64,000 bases of DNA from Okapia johnstoni. Taxonomy: Eukaryota; Chordata; Mammalia; Artiodactyla; Giraffidae. The position numbers were made by a program, and so were the translations under genes. The notes beneath the pieces were generated by a model. The model saw nothing but the letters and a program-made list of their open reading frames with translations. It did no database searches and was not told the DNA's origin. Below, in pieces: positions 1 to 11,170 of the stretch (the stretch's first letter is position 1; each line of letters starts with the position of its first letter). The stretch covers positions 37,376,501-37,440,500 of the forward strand of contig CM044309.1 of assembly GCA_024291935.2 (NCBI GenBank). Direction: 5' to 3'.

Positions 1-2162
1 GCAACGAAGAGAAAACTAGCAAATATGTTGTAGAAAGAAAAGAAAGAAAGAATAGACACGCAAAGTTAAATAGAGGTAGATGAAGAAGATTTATATACGT
101 TAAAGGTTAACCGCAAGGGGAAAAAGAGCTGTAGGAAAAGCAAACAAAGGAATAAATGTAGAACAAATAATACTAGGCTTAAAAATTAAAAAAGGAGAAA
201 AAAGCAAAAAAGAAAAAGAAAACTCTACAGAACAGCAAAAGCCCAACATAGAGGCAGAGGTTTATAGCAACAATAGAAAATGTGCCTGAGAAAAAAAAAA
301 AAAACCTCAAAAGCTTAATTGGATTTCATAGTGCCAATAAAATCTACAACTGCAACAGAGGGGGGAAAAAGGTGGTGGGGGGAGAAAAAAAATCGAAAAG
401 AATCTACAGAACAAGTCAAAACATAAGAATAATAAATGTTTTTCTTTAGTCACTGCTGTCAGAGTCCTTTCTCTCACTGGGAGTCACAATCCACCTCACC
501 TCCCTAGGATGCCCTCCAACACTGTGCTGATCTCTGGCCCTGTTGTGGAGCAGGTCAGATTCTAATCTGGTCCTACTCCTGTGTGTTCTTGCCTCCAATG
601 TCCACAGAGATCAGAACTATTGCGTTTTCTTTTGTGGGAGCTCTCAGTTCCTTTTATATAGTCCATAGACACAAAGTCTGCCTAGTTGATCGTGTGGATT
701 TAATCTGCAACTTGTACAGCTGGTGGGAAGGTATTGGGTCTTTTTCCTTAGCCACACTGCCCCTGGGTTTCGATTGTGGTTTTATTTCCACCTCTGCATG
801 TGGGTCATCCACTGGGGTTTGCTCCTGAGGCTGCCCAGGAGGACTTGGGTTTGCCCCTGTGAGGGTCAGGTGTGGAGGTGGTGCAGCTACTTGGGTCACA
901 GGGGTTCTGGCAGCACCAGGTACTCAGGGGAAGTTGGCGGCTAGAGCAGCAGGAAATATAGTGCTCTAGAAGGATATGGCAACCAGTATTTGCCAATACA
1001 CTCCAGTATTCTTGCCTGGAGAACCCCCTTAACAGAGAAGCCTGGCAGGCCACAGTTTATGGGATCGCAGAGTTGGACATGACGGAAGCAACCCTGCCTG
1101 CATAGACTCAAGGGTTTTTTTTGTTTGGTTTTTTTTTTTTTTGCCTGTGGCAGCTCTGCCCCGGTGAGAGTTGAGCATGACGGTGGCTCAGCTGCTTGGT
1201 TTGCAGGGACCCTGGCGGCACAAAGTGTACAGGGACAGGGACTGCCTCTGCCCCAGGAATTATGTCCCTTTTTTCGAGCCTCTTGTAGCTGGCGATCAGA
1301 AGGCCTCTTTGGCCAGTCTTTCTCCATAGCTCCACCCACTCAGGCACTTAGGGGGCTCCCTTACCTGGGGTCCTTCTCTATGTTCTGAACGTCAGGCGCA
1401 TAGAGGGGCCCCCCTGCTTGGGGTCCTACTCTGTAGATTGGCGTGTTAGGCACTTAAAGGGGCACCCTGGGTGGGGTCTTAGCTATAGTTCAGTGTGTCA
1501 GGCATTTGATGGGCCAGCCTCTCTATTGTTCAGCTGTGGATGCTGGTATGTGGGGAGAGAGAGGCTGTGGTGATGGCTCCACCCTCTGTGCGTGACTCAG
1601 CAGTTTCACCTTGCTTCCCTGGCTGCCCGGCTTTCCTCCACAGGCATTTCCCACCACAATCCCTCCCTCACGTCCCCTCGATCTGTCTCTCCACAGTCAA
1701 CAGCAGCCCTTGCCCTGAGAATGCTCCACAATCCCTAAACTCCAGCTCCCAGCCGCCGCGCCTTCCAGGGGACCTGCATCCCTGTCCAGGTATTTCACTG
1801 CGGCAAGGACTGTCTGATTCTCATTCCACTTAGGCTGCCACAGATCAGCTGTTTCACTCTCAGCCTTAAATGTTTCTACTCTGACTCAGACAATTGCCCC
1901 AATGTGGAGATCGGACCCCTACTTCAGTTCCCCCACCCGCTGAGGGCAGGTCCAGTCCTACTAACACACCCGTTTTTCCCTAGTTCCTTTATCCTACTGA
2001 GTTTTGCGTGGTTTTATATATTCTTTTCTGCTGGTCAGGTACACCTGTCTGGTCTCAGCTGGTGTTCTGCATGCACTTCTGTGTCTGAAGGTGTATTCCT
2101 GATGTATCTGTGGAGAGAGATCTACTCCACATCTACCTGTTCATCCACCATCATGTTCTCCC
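1..2162 (-). mobile_element. Ruminant L1, 5' UTR (5' end of a LINE-1)
   Basis: Read on the minus strand, the element starts near 2162 with an L1-like head (gagaacatgatggtggatga, a decayed version of the usual 'aagatggcggagga' start). It runs through a GC-richer 5' UTR with several surviving CpGs (about 470-2160) into a pyrimidine-rich stretch (1-440; purine-rich on the plus strand). This is the L1 promoter and leader. ORF1 and ORF2 would lie left of position 1 and cannot be judged. The presence of the 5' end means this copy was not 5'-truncated when it inserted. Open frames in this block are 5' UTR noise. Confidence 0.75.
970..1096 (+). repeat. Bov-A-like segment inside the L1 5' UTR
   Basis: The stretch carries the SINE/BovB-tail signature in plus orientation: 'ctccagtattcttgcctgga', then a gcctggcaggccacag block, then a gggatcgcagagttggacatga block. 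It lies within the L1 5' UTR, antisense to the L1. Either a SINE inserted here or the segment is a fixed part of this ruminant L1 leader; I recall the latter but cannot test it here. Confidence 0.6.
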
Positions 2163-3384
2163 TCAACATTTTCTTTTTAAATCAAGCTTATTTGCAAGAA
2201 CAGATAAGAAAAAGGACAACCAAAAAAATCCTGACATGGAATGAATCAGGGAGCTCTATTTGGTATGATAAAATATTATTTATCACATCAAATTAATCAG
2301 GACAATAGTGGCATATATCTAGCCTGAAAAATTAATGTGGAAAAAAATAAAATTCAGAAATATTCTCAGTAGTGTATTAAAATGTGGTTTCTAAAATCAG
2401 TGAATGTAATGGCTAGTCACAATAAAAAAAAGAAAGGTTGTAATCACTTGTAATAAGATATGAGAAAAATACCAAATTTATCATAAATTTCCATGGAAAA
2501 TATGAGAGCATGAAGCTTTTAGGAGAATGCATCAATGTATTTCTATATACCATGAGTATGGGGAACTATTTCACAGCTATTTTTAAAACTTGTAGTCAAT
2601 AAGGAAAAATTGATAACTCTGAACACATCTATATGGAAATGCTTGAATATTACAAAAAGTGAATGTCCCCAAACTATATTAATAAATGTTCAATTCACTC
2701 ATAATAAGAAAATACAAATTAGAAGTTCAGTAATTTATTATCTCCCTGATGTTTACAAGTTTGACAATAGAAAAAGTTGGTGAATTTGTGGTAAAAATTA
2801 GCATTCTTATTGTGGCCATGGAGAATTATACAACTTCAATGTAGAGTAATTTGGATAATATCTAGTGATACTATATAAGGTAAATCCTTATACATTAATT
2901 CTTTGAAATGGTGCTCTCACTTTTAGGAATATCTTCTTACACTGACAGATTCATGAAAGCATATGTAGAATACTATCATTGCAGTATGATTTAAAAGAAC
3001 CAAACACTGAAAATAGTTTACTGTCCATCCAGAGTTGACAGTAGTGTTTAAAACTGCTGTCACACAATGGAATACTAACTAGTTAAAGAAATAGTTCTAT
3101 ATGAACAAGTAATTTCAGGGTATAATGTTTAAAACAAACAAAAAAAAAAAGGGAGAAGAAAAATGCAAATAGTTGCATGCCACTGTTTTTCCAAGAAATT
3201 TTGGTGGATACAAATATAAAAGACACACTTGCTTATGTCAAAATTTTACAAAGGGGAAAGGGTAACTACAGTATTCATGAAATAATTATTCATGTAAGTG
3301 GGAAATAAAATGTGTGTGGGTGTAAGCAATAGAAACTAAACCTCTCTGCATATGTCTGTTTTGCAGATTTGACTTTGAAATCAT
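2163..3384 (+). repeat. Ancient L1 (L1M-type) ORF2 end and 3' UTR, decayed
   Basis: Degraded L1 phrases in sense order are visible: an 'aaatacaaattagaag' stretch, a 'cacttttaggaatatc' stretch, then 'tcattgcagtatgatttaaaag' and 'acacaatggaatactaacta'. These correspond to the end of ORF2 and the proximal 3' UTR. No frame is open. The young L1 head at 2162 appears to have inserted into or beside this older copy. Subfamily not assigned. Confidence 0.5.
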
Positions 3385-3475
3385 GTATAGTACATCTGTG
3401 GCTTATTCATGTCAACGTATGGCTAAAACCACCACAATATTGTAAAGTAATTAGCATTCAATTAAAATAAATAAG
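3385..3475 (+). mobile_element. Ruminant L1 3' end, severely 5'-truncated
   Basis: About 90 bp matching the tail of ruminant L1: 'acatctgtggcttattcatg', 'aatattgtaaagtaattag' and a terminal 'caattaaaataaataa' A-rich end. It is the same tail type as 7901-8040. Confidence 0.65.
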
Positions 3476-4585
3476 TTAAAAAGATACTTCCTAAAAATTC
3501 ATTCATAAAAATCTAAAGGGAAGTAAACAAACCTAATACTATGTCAAATTGATGACATAGCCATTAACTACCAAGGAGAATTATTTCAAGACAGTTTAAA
3601 ACCAAGTAATTTGGTTAGTTTCCTTAATCTATATACTCTAAGGAAAAATAGCTACAAATAAAACACAAAAGCAAAAATTTGAACTCTCTCAGTAATTAGA
3701 GATAGTGTTACTATTGCAATTCAGAAACTATTGTATGTGTATTGCAGGTTAAAATAAATGACTAACTATGCTGGTGTCATAGAAAAGTGGATTTTTACTC
3801 AAGAGAAACAATATAAGAATAAGTTTAACAAGATTAAGAAAACCTCTATTATCTTTAAGGAATAAAATATGGAAGTAATATTTTATAGTCTATTTTATCT
3901 TATGAAAACTATTTTCTAACTCTGTCCAGAAAAAGCCTAGAAACAGTAAATAAACCAGTAATAATAAACCTTCCAATACCCAGGTTTTGGTGTCTAAATG
4001 ACATTTTCAAAGTAAAGGACTGGGGCTCTCTGGAAAAGTGGCTGATTCAAAATTTGGGGCATGAAATATACAAGATGATCCTGAAAATTGTGTTAGATTA
4101 GAAAGAGAATAAGATTATAAGGACTTCTAGGCTCATGGCCAGAGAACTCTGCCACAAACTTCATTGGAGAATCTATACATTGGAGAATACATTTAATGAA
4201 TATTAGATATTTTTTGAATACACATGATTATAATATAATGTAAAAGGCAAAAAGAAATCAAACACTAAAAACTCATTGGTCACCTTTGAACAATGTGACT
4301 GTTCATCCTGGTTTATCAAAGACAGGCAGCCTGGCTTATTCTGTTTTTCCAGCATAATTATTAAATAATGTCTTTTTATTTTAAAAATGTACTGATTTGG
4401 ACAATACATTGTACATTCAATTGACCTTTGTAGTATGCCAGAAGGCCAACATATTAAATTTTAAAATGGCAAATAGACGTGGCAAAAAATATTTTGTTTT
4501 AACTTTTTTGTTTAAAGAACACTGTACTTCAGCACAGGTGCCAGTGCAGAAGACAGATATAAGAAACATGTGTTGGATCCCTGGG
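3476..4585. other. No gene or classifiable repeat recognised
   Basis: AT-rich sequence with no open frame longer than about 70 codons and no ruminant SINE signature. It may contain old unclassifiable retroelement sequence; I see nothing that supports a function. Confidence 0.4.
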
Positions 4586-4720
4586 TTGAGAAGATCCCTT
4601 GGAGGAGGGCATGGTAGCCACTCCAATAATCTTGCCTGGAGAATCCCATGGACAGAGGAGCCTGGTGGGCTACAGTCCATGGGGTGGCAAAGAGTTGGGC
4701 ACAACTGAAGTAACTTAACA
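4586..4720 (+). mobile_element. Bov-tA/Bov-A SINE, 5'-truncated
   Basis: Sense-strand 3' part of the SINE: 'gcctggagaatcccatggac', 'cctggtgggctacagtccat', then a 'gcaaagagttgggcacaact' tail. The tRNA-like head with A and B boxes is absent. Confidence 0.85.
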
Positions 4721-4769
4721 GGTACTTACTTCAGCATAACTAGTAATTTAGACAGAGATTTTCTTTCCT

Positions 4770-4960
4770 TTCTAAGATTTTTTTTTAATTGGACCATTTT
4801 TAAAGTCTTTATTGAATCTGTTACAATATTGCTTCTGTTCTTTGTTTGGTTTTTTCGCCACAAGGCATGTGAGATCTTAGCTACCTGATTAGGGGTGGAA
4901 CCTACATCTCTTGCTCTGGAAGGCAAAGTCTTCATCACTGAACCACCAGGGAAGTTTCCT
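4770..4960 (-). mobile_element. CHR-type tRNA-derived SINE
   Basis: Plus-strand order is poly-T, a 'cgccacaaggcatgtgagat' block, 'cttagctacctgattagggg' and 'accaccagggaagtttcc', the reverse complement of a cetartiodactyl CHR SINE. The A-rich tail is at the left, so the element lies on the minus strand. Confidence 0.75.
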
Positions 4961-5229
4961 GAGACAGAGGTTTTCTTGATAAAGTATTGTAGCTAACTAA
5001 TATATAAATATTGATAGAACTTTAAAATCAATAGCTTTTCAACATCTATTTGATAAATGAATCTAGGTGATGATCATCAATAAGGGAGATGGACAGATAT
5101 TATCTCATTTTTATTGGAATCATATCATGTCACTTATGAAATATTTTTGCCAGAAACTTAGACCTTATGAAGTTTATTATTACCTTTCTATATTTTATAA
5201 TCACCAATTTACAAAACATACAAGGGAGG

Positions 5230-5795
5230 GAGAAACATGTTAAATAATACCTGAAAGAGGTGATTAGCAAAGTTCAGACTACAGGAAACTATAGGCCAGA
5301 CTCCCAGCTTCTTAAACATACAAACTGTAAGGAGATGGGAAAAAAATCAAAATATGCAAAGGATCCTATAAATTAAATGAGACTTATGAAACATATTGCT
5401 TCATTACAACATGCAAATTTAATTTGGATATGGTTTCACAGTAACTCTTTCAACTATTGTTGGACAATCATGCAAACTGATGGATATTTCGTGACATCAG
5501 GGAATTTATTTGGGATATAGAATGATTTGAAATATGTTTCAAACAGCCCTTCCATTTAAGAAATACACACTGGTATATTTATGGATCAAAAATATGTGGT
5601 CTGGAGTTTTATTCGACATAATTGTTGGGAGGACGTGTGGGGGTTATAGATGAAATCTTTTGGGGCAGACGGTCATAATTATTGAAGCTGTGCGGTAGGT
5701 GAGTGATGGGTATGTGTGTGGAGGTCATTTCATCATTCAAAGCTTTAATTTTATATGTTTGAAAATTTCCACAGTAAAATGTTTATCCCCAAATG
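5230..5795 (+). repeat. Ancient mammalian retroelement 3' end (L1ME-like, family uncertain)
   Basis: Weak but ordered similarity to a widespread ancient mammalian repeat tail. It contains a 'gacatcagggaatttatttg' block, a 'cataattattgaagctg' block, a 'gtgatgggtatgtgtg' block and a terminal 'tttgaaaatttccacagtaaa'-type end. I recognise the phrases but cannot name the subfamily with certainty. Confidence 0.5.
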
Positions 5796-7900
5796 CAGAA
5801 AATTTGAATATGTGCCTATTCATCCAAGTATAGCAGAAATACATTTAATAGCTACGTATCTTCTTTGAGACAAGCCATGCTTCTCTCTATTCCAGATCAT
5901 TTTGAGTTCGAGATGAGCAGAGGGAAACATTTCTTTCATACATGAAACATCTTGTTCTCATCCACTCAGACCTGAAAGGGAGAATGAACCCCATTCATGT
6001 AATTCCCAGACCCTGCTACTCTCATAAAGCCAAAATTCTTTCAGAAATAGTATTTTCTTTGTAATCTGGTATACTGAGCATGTTTTGTTTTGAAAAATTT
6101 TTGACTGTAAGTTTTTCTGGTCTCATTGAGCAACAGAGATCAAGTTTTAAAGAAAGGAAGAAGATGTAAAATCTTTGTTTCAAATCTCAGACCCTTTAAA
6201 AGCGTACTATTTTCGTATTTCATTTTTAGTGTTTAGGTTATTTCCTCTTTTCAGGCTGTGCGTTTAAGAATGCCCAAAGACTGTATAACAAATCCATTCA
6301 AAAACGAATGAATGATCTCATAAAATATATATGCAGTGTGGGAAAGGTATCTTGTTCATTTTATATTCACTTCATGATTCTATAACATACATGAAAATAT
6401 GTTTTATTATTTAAAAAGTTATGTATAAAAGATTTGGATAGGAAAAGAAATGATAATTGGGTTCCAAAGCCTTTCATCTCTATATCATTAGTAACCAATA
6501 TCTCCAACTCAAAAGGGCAGTGTATTTACCATCTACTCATCATTATCCTCCAGAAAAATAGCACTTATGTATAACAAAGAGTGATTGATGTATCTTAGAT
6601 TTACTAGGTAATTGGTAAAAAATGAGCTATTGTAATTTTTGGTATCCTCACAAATTAAACCCGTATGCTATGCAGTTCAAACTATCTAACAGTCTGACAG
6701 ACAATGTTGTCTGGGAAAATCAGAGGTCTTTCCCTCTGTATCTTTCAGATACAGTTCTGGGCTATGGAGTAAGCAATAAGGCCCTTTTAATTTTATGTCT
6801 GCATTTTAAATTCCCCCTCTTTTTTATAGAATAAAATAAATTTTATCAGAAATACTGTAATGATGACATTTTGACAGAAAATACACAAATATGTGAGGAC
6901 ATTTAAAAATCTATGACTAAGGACCAGCTAAGAAGAATGTTGCTCCTTCAAAGGTAAATTTTCTCTCTTAAAAAAATATACTTTTTTTGGTTTTCACCAT
7001 TACTTTCTAAAGAGACAAAAAAAAGAGGTCAAATGTTATTTTGGAGTAGCTTACATTTAGGTTGACTTATTTACTAACTTTGATATAGTCTGATCTAATT
7101 AATTCTAAATCAAAGGCTGTCAAAAATAACAAATATCAAGTGCTAGGGTAGGGTGCTTAATTAAGAAACTTGAGTTTTCCTTGTTTCTGGGTGAAAATTG
7201 ATACCTTCCTAATTTACCACAGACTTTTTCAGGAAAAAAACAGTAAAGTGGAATGTGAGGCAATCAGTGTTTATGAATGGCATAAATTCTTATTTATTAT
7301 GATTACACAGACCCAAGTGTGTCCTAGGAAAAATAAAGAAAAATATCTATTTAATAGACATATCTTTTAATTAAATAACTCTCATAAGCCTAAAGTTTTG
7401 TTACCTCTTATATTTTTGACAACACATGTGGACGTGGCTGTGTGTGCATTTGCATTGTTTATTTTTTAAAAATCAGTTCTATCCTTCCTTGAATTCTCTC
7501 CATCTTAATTACATTTTCTTCTCACAGAGTATAAAAACATAGACTTGACAATAATCAGTAAGTCCTAGTTAATTAAAATACACACACAAAACTGTTCTTG
7601 ATCATTTAATAACTGGAAATAAATTAGTCTGTTTCTTTAGTCTGATGAGCCAGAATGGAATATAAAAATTCATTGTGTAAATTGTTCTCAAATAATAATT
7701 AATGAAAAGTGATGATGCATGAATCTAAAATTAAAAACTCAAAAAGTCTAGGCTTATGTATATTTTCTTTAAACATGAATATGATGAATGTGGCATTTCT
7801 GAAGGACATTAATATGAGGAAATTGGTAAGTCATTTATTTTGTGAATGACAATAAAGTTATACTTGTCTTTATTTATGCCAATTATTCCTTGGGGAGGGA
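5796..7900. other. Unassigned AT-rich sequence
   Basis: About 2.1 kb without a ruminant SINE, BovB or clear older repeat. The longest frame (6622-6834, 70 codons) has no recognisable domain. 5880-6020 is slightly more complex in composition but shows no splice or coding signature I would defend. Confidence 0.45.
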
Positions 7901-8040
7901 AAGGTGAGGGCAGTTCAAGAGGGATGGCACATATGTATACCTATGGCTGATGCATGTTGATGTATGGCAGAAACCAACACAATACTGTAAAGCAATTATC
8001 CTTCAATTAAAAGATACATAAATTTAAAATTAAAAAGAAT
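7901..8040 (+). mobile_element. Ruminant L1 3' end, 5'-truncated
   Basis: A 'cacatatgtatacctatggc' block, a 'gttgatgtatggcagaaacc' block, 'atactgtaaagcaattatcc' and an A-rich end 'taaaattaaaaag'. This is the young ruminant L1 3' UTR tail in sense orientation. Confidence 0.7.
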
Positions 8041-8239
8041 TCTTACTAGCACTATGGCTAATTTTTACACTGGGTGTGATTATTCTTACTTTAGTTCTCA
8101 TTGTCTTTAGCTGAAAAAGGAATGAATAAAGGGAGTTCTCTGTGGTGCTGGATTTTAAAAATGAATGTGCATGTACACATGATGTGCATTGTTTTAATCA
8201 ATGGTGTTTATTAACTGATATTAAGTAGAATGGCATAAT

Positions 8240-8720
8240 GGATTTATTTTTCTCCCTGGGTTCTTGTCTCATCACAACAAAAATTTGGAACAATGGACTA
8301 AAGGGTTTAAAACAACAGACAAGGTACAGTTCTGTTATAGCTCAAGGAGACATATCTTTTATTAAACAGATATTCCCAAGACATGGGAGCAGGCTGACCC
8401 CAAAGGAGTCATCCTAACGATCCCTCTTGGCTTCCCCCTTCTTATACATCACCTCCTTTTGTTGTGCCCTGTGCACAACATTAGTCAGTATTAGTATTCT
8501 GACTAATCAATTGTATTAACTAGAATACACATTCTTTTACTACACAACAAATGCACCATCTAACAGTGATATCAGATTTACTTTTGACTTCTTAACATTT
8601 AGGTCCTCTCCTAGAATTACCCATCTTATTTGATTATGTTCCATTCAGTCTGTATTTCTCACTCCCAAATAATGCAGCCAAGACTTTGTCCCTGTTCTCG
8701 AACATTCTACTTTCAATTTC
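8240..8720 (-). mobile_element. Probable solo LTR of a ruminant endogenous retrovirus
   Basis: The block holds a 'agacatgggagcaggctgac' motif and a reversed polyadenylation signal ('cttttattaaacag' near 8358). It matches in style an LTR I recall from ruminant genomes (minus orientation). No internal gag, pol or env sequence is visible, so it would be a solo LTR. Both ends are uncertain. Confidence 0.45.
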
Positions 8721-8940
8721 TTAATAAATTCCGTCAGTGTATTCTTTAAAATAACTGATTAATGTCTTCCATTGTATTAAAAATATATTAGGTATTTTTC
8801 ATTATTGTTTGAAGTTTGCATTTAGGCTTTGATGTGATGCTCTATATTTTGTGATTTGGTTCAAAATCAGGAAACATAAAAATTCCCTTATCAATATACA
8901 TTTGTAAAAATTTATATATGAAACATGCCTAGAAATGAGA

Positions 8941-9159
8941 CTATACTGTGTACTCAGAGGTGTCTGACTCTTTGTGACCCCATGGACTGTAGCCCACCAT
9001 GTTCCTCTGTCCACTTAATTTTCCAGGCAAAAATACTGGAGCAGGTTGCCATTTCCTACTCTAGGGGATCTTCCCTATCCAGGGATCGAACCCAAATCTC
9101 TTGTGTCTGCTGCATTGGCAGGTGGATTCTTTACCACTAGTGTCAACTGGGAAGCCCAG
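8941..9159 (-). mobile_element. Bov-tA SINE with perfect 10-bp target-site duplication
   Basis: Plus strand reads the antisense SINE: 'gtctgactctttgtgacccc', then 'ggttgccatttcctactcta', then a B-box-like 'ggatcgaacccaaatctc' and a reversed A-box region ending 'gggaagccc'. Flanks are agaaatgaga (8931-8940) and agaaatgaga (9160-9169), a clean target-site duplication. Confidence 0.92.
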
Positions 9160-9169
9160 AGAAATGAGA

Positions 9170-9750
9170 ATCCTTAGTTATAAATAAATGTTGCCTCTAA
9201 ATTTTTTTATATTGTTCTTGTCTATATTTCAAAAATGATCTTTCACAAGTGGGCTTGTTTGTGCCACAAAAATGATCGTGTTTTTAGAAAGCATTCTACC
9301 AAATCTCAAATGTTGTAGGAAAACAGTGTTGCTATAGAAAAATAATTAAATGATTATTTTAAACTATACTAAACTATTATTGTAAAATTTACACAACCAG
9401 CAGATCAATGCTTTTACTTTAAAATGTGGAAATGACATATTTTGAGAGCCTATAAATGTGAAAGAGTTAGAAGAGCACGTATTTAAAATTGAGTTTCAAC
9501 TCTGAGCAATTAACATTGGGTGCCTAAAGTAATGTGCTGAAGATTCTTGCCTGTATTCAGGGTCAGGGTGAAGATTGCCCTGACTGTTCAGTGCTGTCTG
9601 CCACAGACATTAGAGAGGAGAGTGGCAGCATGACACCCATTACTATGTGTTAACATTGAAAAACAAAATATTAACTTTAAAAAAAATTCTGAATAGTATC
9701 TTCCATTAAAGAAGGGATATAACATATTCATCCCTGTTTTCAAAGTATTT
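9170..9750. other. Unassigned unique sequence
   Basis: AT-rich, no open frame of note, no recognised repeat. Confidence 0.4.
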
Positions 9751-9752
9751 AG

Positions 9753-9753
<1 letters not shown>

Positions 9754-9793
<40 letters not shown>
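9754..9793. repeat. (TG)n microsatellite
   Basis: Near-perfect TG dinucleotide run directly joined to the 3' end of the antisense Bov-tA that follows, so on the SINE strand the SINE tail runs into (CA)n. Confidence 0.97.
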
Positions 9794-9794
<1 letters not shown>

Positions 9795-9985
9795 CACGTG
9801 CTCAGTAGTGTCCAGCTACTTGGGATCCCATGGACTGTTATCTATCAGGCTTTTCTGTCCATTGAATTTTCCAGGCAAAAATACTGCAGTGGGTTGCCAT
9901 TTCCTTCTCCATGGGATCATCGCAATTCAGAGACCAACCCACTTCTCCTGCATTGACAGGCAGATTCTTTACCATGGGGAGTTTT
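9794..9985 (-). mobile_element. Bov-tA SINE (antisense)
   Basis: Shows 'gggatcccatggactgttat', 'gtgggttgccatttccttct' and a 'cctgcattgacaggcagatt' stem, the tRNA-like part read backwards. It abuts a TG microsatellite at its 3' end. Confidence 0.88.
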
Positions 9986-10467
9986 AAATATCTACAGGGT
10001 ACTAAAAGAAAATGCTAATTTTTTCCTTTGCTGACAAATTCTATCATAGGAGATAAAGGGAAAAAAAATAAGGATTGTTAATATTGATATAAATGAATGA
10101 CTATAGAGAATCTGACTTCACTTTTTCAGGAGGTATCTTTCCAATTTTTGTGTGTCAAGGAGAATAAAGAAAAGCAAATCTGATGGAATTACATGAACTG
10201 GATAATAATGGTGATAGGCAGACTCCTTACTAATTAAATGACCCAATAAATGAAATTTAATTACTAAAGTAACATCATCTTGAATAGATATAAAACTATC
10301 TTCTTTTTTTTTTTCCAGTAATAAGGAAGAAATGTTAGGTAACTGCAATGGTAGGTGTTTCAAATTTCATGTCATGAGTCCAAGCAATGAGGATTTTATA
10401 TACTTTCAAGTATGGAAGTGGATTAGAGATAAACCAAGAATATGTGGCATTTATAAGATCAAAAAAT
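9986..10467. other. Unassigned sequence
   Basis: AT-rich, no supported gene or repeat. Short frames here are partly run-on from the neighbouring SINE. Confidence 0.4.
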
Positions 10468-10679
10468 AGCTGCTCCACAGGTAGCAGAGATGGTAAAGCA
10501 CCTGGTAGCAATGTGGGAGACCTGGATTCGATCTCTGGGTCGGGAAGACCTACTGGAGAAGGAAATGGCAACCCACTCCAGTACTCTTGCCTGGAACATT
10601 CCATGGATGGAGGAGCCTGGTAGGCTAGAGTCCATGGGATCGCAAAGAGTTGGACACGACTGAGCAACTTCAACTTCAA
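10468..10679 (+). mobile_element. Bov-tA SINE (sense)
   Basis: tRNA-like head with a B-box-like 'ggattcgatctctgggtcgg', 'ggaaatggcaacccactcca' and tail 'gttggacacgactgagcaac'. The string ccacaggtag occurs at 10475-10484 and 10680-10689; this could be a target-site duplication or, at the left copy, the SINE's own 5' sequence. Confidence 0.9.
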
Positions 10680-10953
10680 CCACAGGTAGACAGTTACAGC
10701 AAAGGAAGACATAGGATCTCTTTATGGTCTCAGAAAGAACTTAAGATTTGCAGACTTGGGGATGACACAACTGATGCACCAATGGAAAATGTTCAAAATG
10801 GTCAATACAGTTTAAGATCAAAGACTATAGGAAGTTAGTCATAGGGAAGATATTTTAGTTTGAAACATTCTTGAGACAGTTGGGAAAAAGAACGATTGAC
10901 ACTGTAACCAAGGAAATCAAGTTGGAGATAAGAGTAACTACATTGTGTACAGA

Positions 10954-11170
10954 GGCTACCCTGGTGGCTCAGTGGTATGGAATTCTCCTGCCAATGCAAG
11001 AGATGTGGGTTTGATCCCTGGGTTGGGAATATCCCCTGGGGAAGGAAATGACAACCAACTCCAGTATTCTTGCCTAGGAAATCCCATGGATGGAAGAGCC
11101 TGGCATGCTATAGTCCATAGGGTTGCAAAAGAGTTGGACACAACTTAGCGACTAAACCCACATACACAAC
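10954..11170 (+). mobile_element. Bov-tA SINE with perfect 10-bp target-site duplication
   Basis: Full-length sense copy: A-box region 'ccctggtggctcagtggtat', B-box 'gtttgatccctgggttggga', then the BovB-derived body. Flanked by tgtgtacaga at 10944-10953 and 11171-11180. Confidence 0.93.

Noticed and set aside
1540..1833. GC-richer block with CpGs, possible CpG island promoter of a host gene
   Set aside because: It lies within the L1 5' UTR and is explained by it.
9754..9987. Cysteine/valine-rich N-terminal frames (MCVCVC...)
   Set aside because: Translation of the TG microsatellite followed by a Bov-tA SINE.
10945..11148. tRNA-like A and B boxes suggesting a tRNA-Glu gene (also in other Bov-tA copies)
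   Set aside because: They belong to the tRNA-derived head of Bov-tA; no complete cloverleaf with acceptor stem closure is present.
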